Of a DNA stretch of 64,000 bases, positions 43,471 to 52,644 are shown piece after piece (positions within the stretch are counted from its first letter, which is position 1; each line of letters opens with the position of its first letter). The notes below the pieces were generated by a model. The model was not told the DNA's origin, made no database searches, and worked only from the letters and a program-made list of their open reading frames with translations. Origin of the DNA: Staphylotrichum longicolle (Eukaryota > Ascomycota > Sordariomycetes > Sordariales > Chaetomiaceae); assembly GCA_019096155.1 (NCBI GenBank), contig JAHCVI010000001.1:3348001-3412000 (forward strand). Direction: 5' to 3'. The translations under genes were made by a program, and so were the position numbers.

Positions 43471-44678
43471 AGTTGTGGTAGGTTTTAGGGGTTCGGATGC
43501 CAAATGTGAAGAGGTGGCAGAAGCCTAGGGATAGCTTGAAAGAGCTGTGAAGCCGCGGATCCTGGATCTTGAGTCGTTTCTTTGCTCTCAGGTGTCGGAG
43601 GAAAAAAGCGCTTGACTTTGGGCGGGTTTCACATTAAAATGGGCGAGAAAACCTGGGGCAAGGCGACTTAATTACTGCGCCTCCTGCATGAAAGCGCCAA
43701 CAGCATGCACTTCCCCTCGCCTGAAATCCAATCATTTTCAACAGCAACGAATCACGATGCCATGTTGCATACAGGCAACCAACTTGACCATTGGAAAAGG
43801 CCTGCTCGGTTACAGCCTCCTGTCTCATGCATTGTCTTGGTCGGACGAGAGGTGACGCTGAGAGAGAATGGCCCGTTTCACTGCTCTGAGCGTGTGCACG
43901 CCACAACTTGATTGGCTATGCGCGGGACTGGGCGGAGAAGAAGGGAAACAGTAGAGAGACTCGAAACGTCTGGCTCAATTCTACAGTCAGATTGCGTGGC
44001 GCGAGATCTGGGGTTGACGGCGCTGATCATCCAATTTGGTGTTGCGGGGCGGACCGCATTTGCGGCCCTGCGACTGTCATTGTCACACCACACCATCCGG
44101 GAGCCAAGTCGGCCATTCTCACCCCAAGGCTGACTCCTGAGGCTGAGCATCCCTGGTACCGGGGCCGAGGAAACAAGAAGAAGAAGCTTCTCAGTTCTGA
44201 CTTCTGAGTGAGAAGCGAAAAGAGGATTTGGTCAAAAGATGGGAATAAGATGAGGCAGCCTACAAAACAAGAAGCATTTGCTTGCGTAAGGTACCTTAGC
44301 TTTAGGCACCTAAAGAGGGCGTTTGGGAAACAGTAGGAAACGAGAGCTGGAAGATGAAAAAACTGCCCATGTCACCATGGGACAAAGCTCACCAACAAGG
44401 CAACCTGGAAAGAGCCAAGAGCTAATACCTCTTTCTCGAAACATGCCTCTTCCTAGAAGTCAGCAGGAAGGCACCTTACGATCCTTCTTTACTTGACTAT
44501 AATCGTAAGGTCCTTCCTTCTTTGAATAATCGGCTGCATATGTCACGGTATTCATCCCTGCCTCGGATCTGTCCTCGAGCAATTGTGCAGCTGTCCTCAA
44601 GCACGTTTGCCGCTGGTCCCCTTATTCACAGGCAACAAACATGCACCGAACTCTACCAACCGGGCCACATTCTGGGCA
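43471..44678. other. Spacer between the HET gene and the GH16-type gene
   Basis: About 1.2 kb with no supported gene. The half near 44200-44560 is AT-richer and contains repeated AAGGTACCTTA/AGGTACC-like words (near 44288 and 44470). It should hold the HET promoter and the 3' UTR of the GH16-type gene. Confidence 0.5.
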
Positions 44679-45566
44679 TCATGAGTTGTAACTCCAGACC
44701 TCAACGTTACGAGCCTGGAACAGTGTGTCTGTTTTCAAATAGATATGTCAGTGTCAAGCTCCGCAAATGCTCGACTGTTTACCAAAGGTAACTTACCCTG
44801 ATTCGGCCCCGGTGAACCCGAAGACCCTTCCATCTGGAGGTTGATAATCCTGCACCATTATCAGCATCAAACTCCCCAATACACTCTTCAGGTCAACTCA
44901 CAAGTACAACGGCTGCCCCACATACCCCTTCCCATACTGCGTCTCAACCACCTTCCCATCCATCCAAAACTTGGCGCTCACATCCCTCCCATTCACATCC
45001 CTCACCTCGCACAGAATCTTGTGAAACTCCCCGGGGCTCGGATACGCGACATCCCGCGCCCTCACCTGCGACGACGTGTTGAACGTGTTGAACGAGATCT
45101 TGCCGCTGCCCTTCCACTCGGCCATGTCGATCTCGGGCGGCCACGACTTGACGGCGGTCAGCCAGAAGGCGGGCCACGTGCCCTTTGTGGTGGTCGCGCG
45201 GAACTCGCCCGCAAAGTCGTACCCCCCGCCGCGCGAGACGTTGAAGTGCTCCTTGGCGTGGACGGCGCCTGACAGGTAGCGGATGGTGATCTGCTTGCCG
45301 CCGTGGGAGGCGGGCTTCTCGCCGTCGACGCGCTTGGCGGTCAGCGTGAGGACGCCGTTGGAGAGCGTGGCTTGGGACTTGGCCATGCGGGCGGCGCCGT
45401 TGTGGTCGCTGCCCCAGGGGTAGAGGTAGTTCCAATCTGTGTCAAAGGCGGATTGGGAGGTGAAGGAGGTGGAGGGGATCATGATATGTTTGGCAGAGAC
45501 GAAGGGGTGCGAGGGAAGGGAGGTGGTGAGGAGGAGAGCCGTGAAGGGGTTGAGTACGGGTTTCAT
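44679..45566 (-). CDS. Small secreted GH16-type glucanase/lectin-fold protein
   Basis: Three exons, 45566-44902, 44849-44797 and 44728-44679, with introns of 52 and 68 nt give 255 residues. Residues 1-25 (MKPVLNPFTALLLTTSLPSHPFVSA) look like a signal peptide. The body has the GH16 concanavalin-like fold pattern: GVLTLTAKR, GGYDFAGEFRATTTKGTWPAFWLTA and then PPEIDMAEWKG, where E145-I-D147-M-A-E150 matches the catalytic ExDxxE of GH16. The two tiny last exons are supported by frame and by the fitting ending (PLYLIINLQMEGSSGSPGP, then FQARNVEVWSYNS). GH16 enzymes act on beta-1,3/1,4-glucans or galactans of walls and plant polymers. Substrate cannot be told. The protein has no GPI tail or binding module. 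Confidence 0.9.
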
Positions 45567-46534
45567 TGTGAATGATTTCCTGAAACTTGAAGATGGGTAG
45601 AAGTCACCGAGAGCGTCGAGTCTTTGGTGTTGAGATCAGTGTTGATTGTAAAAGAATCTTTAAACGAAGCCCAACAGCTGACAAGCAGCCCGTTTCCCGG
45701 GATCAGGGCACCGGCTATACATCGCGAGGGATTATTCGAGGATTAACTGGGATCACGGCTTTGCACTTGATTAATATACCCGAGGAACAGCTTAATGTCT
45801 GGGGTAAACACCCGGAATTGTCTCTCCGGCGCCCAAAAAGGGCGGGGACTGAAACAATCGAATGGAAGAGAGCAGGGAGCGCAAGGATACACGTGGGTGA
45901 CTTGGACATCGGCCGAAGGTCTTTTTAAAGAATGGCCTGGTTTTCGAACTAAGGACGGAACGACATGACGGGTGGAAATTGGAAAGGGAAAACCGGGAGA
46001 CAGACACGAAGCGACACACTGCTTTCTGTGTGAACATGCGAATGTACGGGAGGCAAGCGACTGGCTGTATTCTCTAAGCTCTTAGCAGGCAAGACCTCAA
46101 AAGATGTTCACAGATTCCCTGACCCATTGTCAGTTTCTCAGCTTCCAGAAACTGTTCTTAATTTCAAGTATAAGGACTCCCTGAAAATACCACAAATTTT
46201 CCCGTTGGCCTCGTCCTCCATTTGTCAACTGCTTATCTCACGTATCAAAACCTTGATTGGGGGTTGTGTGTGAGTCTGGAAGTCCCATGATCCTTGTTTA
46301 CCAGGTATGTGGGTGTCTTTCTTTCAAGAAACAATGAACCCTGCAGGTGCGCTCGTGGTGCGGCAGTTGGAGAGCCTTGCAGAGCGGAATCGGGCCCCTG
46401 GTGATCAACCACGCGACCGGTAATGGTTTGTGGGATAGCCCTGGTTTGACCTTTGGATCAAATTTGGACTCATGGACATGGATGGGGTCTGGTGTCCTCC
46501 ACTTCCTTGACTTTTCCCCGAAGACAGCATCGAC
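45567..46534. promoter_or_regulatory. Divergent promoter region of the GH16-type and flavin-reductase-like genes
   Basis: About 970 bp separates two divergent starts. It is more AT-rich than the flanking coding DNA, especially 46080-46260. No gene was found in it. Confidence 0.45.
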
Positions 46535-47719
46535 ATGGCCCTGTTGAAGTGCCGTCTGCTAACCCGAACTCGCCCCGCCATCCGTTCCGCGGTCCATGAC
46601 CCGACGGCAACCGCAGTGCCCCTCCCCCACCTTCAACCCCGGATTACTGAGCCGCCACCTCCAACACCAATATTTACATCCATTCGAGCTCCCCAACGCC
46701 CAATCCGGGGATTTTCAGCAGCAACCCAAAGTTCCAAAGCCACAATGGCCGCCGAAAAGACCGCCAACTGGGAGAAATCCATCCAGCGCAACCCGCACCC
46801 CGACTTCAAGAAAGTCGAGGCCTCGCGGCCCCCCTTCGACCCCTCCACAACCTTCTCCTACACCCAGACCCCGGCCCCGGACTGGCAGATCGGCTCCGGC
46901 GCCAACACTCCCGCAGACCCCTCCAAATCGCACATCCCCATCGACCCGTACGCGCCCGACCGCCCGGCCGGGTTCAACTACAAGCTGCTCATCTCGGCCG
47001 TCGTCCCGCGGCCCATCGCCTTCCTCTCGACGCGCTCCGCCGACGGCACCCTCACCAACCTCGCGCCCTTCAGCTACTTCCAGCTGATCGGGCACGACCC
47101 GCCCCTGTTTATCATCGGCTTCGCCTCGGCGCTCGACGCCGCCCGCGCCAAGGACTCGCTGCGCAACCTGCACGAGCGCCGCGAGTGCGTCATCAACATC
47201 ATCAGCGAGTCCTTCGTCGAGGCGGCCAACAGCACGAGCGTCAACGCGCCCTACGGCGTGAGCGAGTGGGACGTGAGCGGCCTCACCCCCGTGTACGACT
47301 GCGAGACGGTGGGGTGCGCGCGCGTCAAGGAGGCCGTCTTCTCCATCGAGGGCAAGCTCGAGAGCGTGCGCGAGTTTGAGAGCCGCGCGACGCCCGGCAA
47401 GGTGACGTCGACGCTGGCCGTCATCGAGGGGACGCGCTTCTGGGCGCGCGAGGACGCCGTCAACGAGGAGAGGAATATCATTGATCCCAAGGTGAGTTGC
47501 CGCCTTTTTGCCTCGCTGCCCCTGTTTGGTTGTGTCCAACGGTGATTTAAGATACTGACTGGTTTCTGTGCGAAGGTGCTGCGGCCGATCAGCAGGTTGG
47601 GAGGTATCACGTACGGGCGGCTGACGGAGGGGCTTGAGCTGCCCCGACCAGACTTCGAGAAGGACGTGGGTGGTGTGGAAGGGGTGAAGAAACTTGGGAG
47701 TAAACATGTGCCCAACTGA
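46535..47719 (+). CDS. Flavin-reductase-like FMN-binding protein with a probable mitochondrial leader
   Basis: There are two exons, 46535-47491 and 47576-47719, with an 84-nt intron, giving 366 residues. The core (about 150-340) matches the flavin reductase-like, FMN-binding split-barrel family: YKLLISAVVPRPIAFLSTRSADGTLTNLAPFSYFQLIGHDPPLFIIGF, then NLHERRECVINIISE and SVNAPYGVSEWDVSGL. These proteins bind FMN and may reduce flavin or serve unknown redox steps; the precise reaction here is unknown. The first 70 residues are rich in Arg, Pro and Ala with only one Asp and one Glu (MALLKCRLLTRTRPAIRSAV, then RAPQRPIRGFSAATQ), like a mitochondrial presequence. A second in-frame ATG (46745, MAAEKTANWEKS) would give a cytosolic form. 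Exon 2 completes the fold with LRPISRLGGITYGRL. Confidence 0.9.
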
Positions 47720-48143
47720 GGTGTAGGCCATTGGGAGGGATTCTTCGTGATTTATTGGTTTGGTTGGACATAGAGGCTAGAACGGACGGAATAGACAGGC
47801 TATATTTTCATGATCCCTTTAGGGGCGAGTTCGACGAGTGCCGACGTAGAACACTAGCTGACGTCCACATCCCAAGAACGACTGTCGTCCAGGTTGAGAG
47901 CCTAATCATTCTTCGCGACCAGCAAGCTGCGACGAGAAACGGGAACCCGGAATCAGTACTAAAAGAAAACACCAGTCTGCTACCTATATATTGACCACTC
48001 ATACATGTACACAGATAGACATACCAACCCCGACCCCATAAACCAACTCCTGAACCTAAACGCCCAACTCGCCCGCACAACACCCCGCAAGCCATCCAAC
48101 ATCATCGAGCATCACGGACATAAAACATCCTCCTATAGCGATA
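47720..48143. other. Convergent 3' spacer between the flavin-reductase-like and PDE1 genes
   Basis: About 420 bp shared by two convergent 3' ends. No gene was seen. Confidence 0.5.
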
Positions 48144-50675
48144 TTAGAAAAAGAAATCCTCCCCTTTCCTGCTCACCGCATACTCCACTCCCAGCCCAGT
48201 CTCCCTCTCATGTGCCTCCAGCTCCTGCAAGATGACATCGCCCGCCCTTGGCCCATCCACCATCGTCTCCTTGACATGAATCACCACCACCTTCAGCCCC
48301 TTCAGCGCATCCTTCAGCAGCAACGGCGCAGGCAATTGCTGCGGGTGCGAGGTTGGCAGCAGCAGCGGCATGGTTGTGGCCGTAGTGGTTGTCGGGCTGA
48401 GGTCCGAGGAGGAGAGGTGGGATGTGGACGACATGTCGAGCTCCGGGACGCTGATGGTGCCGTCTTGGACTTCGAGGAGGTCGGGGTTTGGGTCAGGGGA
48501 ATTTGGGCCGGTGGTGGTGGCGGTGGTGCTGCTGCGAAGGGGGTGAGTTGGGAGGGGAGGGATTTTGGGGAGGTCGTGGTCTGAGGCGGAGCTGGCGGTT
48601 GAGTTGACGCGGCGGCGGGGGATGAGGGACTTGGGGGAGACTGGGTGGTCGAAGCGCGGGTGATGCAAAGCGGAGGAGGACGTGGTGGGTTGCGGAGTGC
48701 TCTTGCGCTTGGCTTGGGAGCCGTCGTCGGATATGCGCTTCCGCTTCTTGTCGGAGCTGACGCTGCCGTGTGCAGAGGAGTGGTGGTCTCGCTCGTGGCG
48801 GGCAGCGACTACTTCTTCTGCGAGCGCAGTCATCTCTTCGCAGATAAAACGTGGCGTTAAATGGCCGAAGAGACGCTCCACGCACCGCGAGTCGTCGTAG
48901 CTGCACTCGATGAAGATGGCCTTGAGGTTCCCCGCAGCGATCTTGGGCGCGGCCTCCTGCCAGACCTGTCGGTTGCGGGGGGACAAGCTAACGCTGTCTG
49001 GTTCAACGTCACCGAATATGAGGATCTCGCGCCCCGTGGAAATGTCGCGGATAAAGTACACAGAGCTGTCGTAGACACAAATCGACTCATCGACAGGCGG
49101 CCCGACGGAGAAGGAGCTGCCGCGCCGCGCAGGGGAAGCCTGCAGGCGTTCGTGTTGCTGCAGGATGGCGCCAATGTTTGTCGGCAGGGACGTGTGAGGC
49201 GGGAGGTTGCGGGACGGAGAGGGCATGGCTAACATCGGTCCGGGTCCCATCGATGAAGCGTCGAAGCTACCGTGGCGAGTGCTGCTGCTGCCGCGATGGC
49301 TATGCCTCTCGATGCAGTGGCCATGGCTGACGCTCAGAATCTTGACAGCCAGGCCGCTGCAAACCTCGAGATACCCCTTTCCTTCGCCCTCGCCGAGAGC
49401 TGGCGACCCGCCCTCTACCAAACGCATGTAAGTCACCAGCCCGGCGCCGTTGTTTTCGTCGCTCAGGTTCGGCCATATGACGTTGTTGAAGACGTGCGTC
49501 TTCAGGGCAGTGATGGTGCTCGGCAGGCCGGCTACCCGTTTGGGCCGAGCGCCCGGTAGACCGGCAGTGTTGATGACGAAGCCAGCGATATGGTCGAGAT
49601 GAGGGTGGGTTATCAGATATGTCTCTATCAGATCCCTATGGATGTGGGCAGCATTCGCCTCTGATGTGGTGTTGGAGACTGTGAGCCCAGCAAAGGGACC
49701 TGTGGTAAGGGTATGTGGAAGTGGCGCGCCATCCAGTTGCCCAAGAGCTGTTGGCTGGGTTTCATCCAGGATCGTCTTGATAGCGCTGAGATGGACGCCT
49801 GCATCGACAGCGACGACTGAGCCCTTAGCCCACCCTGACGCAACTGAGCGCACGAGGAACGCGGTGACATTGTTTTCTAATGGCCCTCCACCAGAGCCCT
49901 GATTGCGTTAGCTCCTTGCTGCCCTCAAAGTACTTTTTCTACAAACATGCTTAGGTGGCAGCGTAGGCTAGACAGCCAGAAGGTTCGACCAGCAAAGAGA
50001 TGACAGGGAAGACTCGAGGAACAGCCTGCAATCGCACTGTACAGCTTTCAACTTTGAAGCCTGGTGTCAAGACGTAGGCCGCATGGCCAGTTGAGGTGAA
50101 TTTGTCAACAAGGGCTCTGTGTTGTTTGTTCTCCACACAAAGCAGCAGTAGGATTGGTGCCGCTTTGTGTAGACGACAAAAGACAGAGTTGCTGCCGGGG
50201 GGCTCGGAGCAGTTATCTGTAAGGCTGTGCTTCTCTCTCGCCCTTTGTTCCATGCGGTCTGGGGGTCGAGAGGTAAACAAAGGTCTTTTGGTGTTTGGAC
50301 AACAAGGAAAGAAGAAAGAGGGCCTTCGACGGAAATCCCCGTGCGGAGAGACATCGGCGACCAGTGCCTCCGCCCACGACTCCACCTGCCGGAGCCGCTG
50401 GTGTCATCGCCGAAGGCCATCGGCCGCTTGACCGGTTCCAAAGTGGATGCAGCCAGCTGCGACAGGGGTCGCCTCACTCGAGGCTTTTGGGGCGACGATC
50501 TGATATCTCAAAAACAAACAACGTGATCTGGAATAGATAGATCTGACTGCATGAAGATGCAAAGACAACTCACCAGGACAATGACCTGCAGCGCAGACGC
50601 AGGCGGGGCCGCTGCATCTGCAGTGGCAGCGGCGGCCGCTTCGCCATTCGCTGCTCCGGCTGCACCTCCCCCCAT
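48144..50675 (-). CDS. pde1: Class II (low-affinity) cAMP phosphodiesterase
   Basis: There are two exons, 50675-50574 (34 codons) and 49898-48144, giving 618 residues. Exon 1 encodes an Ala-rich start ending LQVIVL, and exon 2 continues GSGGGPLENNVTAFLVRSVASGW, the conserved start of class II phosphodiesterases. The metal motif HPHLDH (His132, His134, Asp136, His137) follows ETYLIT, with SHGHC and EILIFGDVEPDS further on. The enzyme hydrolyses cAMP to AMP and damps PKA signalling; yeast Pde1 is the model. A long Ser/Thr-rich, Lys/Arg-containing insert (about 420-530, KKRKRISDDGSQAKRKS) sits before the final conserved block (LKGLKVVVIHVKETM). The intron between the exons is 675 nt, far longer than any other in the window, but the junction restores contiguous conserved sequence, so no exon is missing. 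Confidence 0.93.
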
Positions 50676-52644
50676 CACCTTTTGCTGGCAGATGGACGGA
50701 AACGGAGATGGAAGATGATGGTAAGACCGATCGTCGAATCGGCGAGGATTGGTTGTGGTTGATACTGCGGCGGGGCCAATTGCGGTCGATCTGCTGTGCA
50801 ACTTGATGAATGCTGTCAGATTCTCGGATCCAAGGGCTGTCGTCAAATTCTCTGGCGAGGAGGCTGGACGGAATGCGACACGGCTGGCCAGCCTCAGAGG
50901 GTGGGATTCTCTCCTGTCCTTGTTGGGCAGGGGTTTGGCGCCTTTATCAGTTAGTGCCTTCGCTGTCCGCACTCAGGCGCTTCGTTCTGTCGTTCCGTTG
51001 CAGGTCTCCAGAGATGCGGTATCGGGTGGGAGGAAGATGGGATGGATGAGGGAGCTGCGACAATGCCCTTTTCGATGTGCTCGAGACTCATCTGGGTGCA
51101 GGTGTTATATGCAGTCGAGTTTGGCAGTGTTTGGAAGAGTTGCACTGAATGAGCCGCGGCCGTGGGACGGGGAGCACCGTGCATTCCAGCCAGGGTCAAA
51201 GCGAAGACGGCTGGCTTCTTTGGCGCATCGCCTTCTCCTTCTCTTTCCAGCGATCTGGGTTGCCTTCAAGTCCTCGAACCTGCAGGTGCGTGCCGCTCCC
51301 CTGCAGCAAGGGCACGTGCAGTCGAAGTTGAGAAAATCCGAATGTCGTAATGGTTCGCGCCTGCAATTGTGGGGGATCGAAGAGTCCAGTTCAAGCCTCA
51401 ATTCGCCAGCGGCACTTGCCTCATGCAGGGCTTGGATCGATTGCGCAAAAAAGGCTTTGTTTGGACAGCTCGTTCTTTGATGACACAGGCACTTAGTCGA
51501 GTTTACTTTGAAGGCGTCACATTATGTTGACCCGCCTGATCAAAAGGCAACCACAGCGTTGCAGCGCATTTGAGCCGAGAGATGCTTGTCTTCAGGGTTC
51601 TTCTTTCAGCGCCGGCAAGTCCGTCTCAATGCAGAGAGAGGTAAAGGCGCGCTGGCCAGCCGTTGGGCCTCCACCACCACCACCACCACCCAAAATTTCT
51701 TGTGAAGAAGACCCGACCTGTGTGACGCCAAACCCCAGAGGCTGAGGCTGGGTGAGGCTGAGGGCTGGCTCAGAACTCGCATCACCACTCGCTGGGAGCC
51801 CCACCTTTCGGGCTCCCCGGCCCCTCAACGCCGATGTTCGGCGGAGACCCCGGCTGCACTCGAGAGTCACCGGGGAGGAATGTTGTCGGTTGCCTCTTCC
51901 ATTCTGAACCAAACAGGGGAGAATAAACAATACTCCTGTACAAATTGGGAGTTTCTGTAGGCACCGGCAGGATATGGATCCAAGCTAAGGTCGGTAGGAC
52001 ATGCCGAAGTGTTGTAGTGACATGGATGCGAGTGCATGCCTTACCTTGGACTTACACACCACCATTCGCTCCACTCTCACTTGGTTGAGAACAACACACA
52101 TTGCTCGGCTTCCCCGATGGCTTGAAAACTACTCACGAGGCAACCATTTATCAAGGATCCACCAGATGGATATCCGGTTGGATGCCTCGATCCACATTGC
52201 CAGGGCAGAAGCCAGAAGGAAGTTCTGTGCCGAGTTCAGTCAGTCACATCCCACACACATTTTTGCAACCTCACAAGACAAGAGACCAATACAGATACGT
52301 TTTGGGTAATAATACCTCTTTTTTTGTTTTTCTACCTTTTTTTGCCGGTTTTATGTATGTTTGTTTCAAGGGTGTATGTACCCAATTACTCCTCCACCGT
52401 CTATACCGTTCCAAAAGACAATCCAACTCCTTTTAAACAAACAAACAAACCTTGAATGTGTCTGAGACCAGCTCATTCCACACGAGTCTAAACCGAAACT
52501 CCAAACTCCTCGCTTTTCCATGCCATGCCATGCCATGCAACGCTATGCAGTAAAGCAGCAAAAACAAAAAGGCTCAAACCAGACAGAGAGATTGACTCAC
52601 CTATCTTACAAAACTCACCTTTTTTTTTGTGTAATAAACCACCC
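50676..52644. other. Gene-free spacer upstream of PDE1 and downstream of the Gln-rich gene
   Basis: About 2 kb with no supported gene. It includes a (CCA)n tract near 51671-51690, an AAAC tetranucleotide tract near 52436-52451 and a CATGC pentamer tract near 52519-52538. The PDE1 promoter lies at the left and the 3' UTR of the Gln-rich gene at the right. Confidence 0.5.
52519..52538 (+). repeat. Short CATGC pentamer array
   Basis: Four tandem copies of CATGC in gene-free DNA just beyond the 3' end of the Gln-rich gene. Confidence 0.6.
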
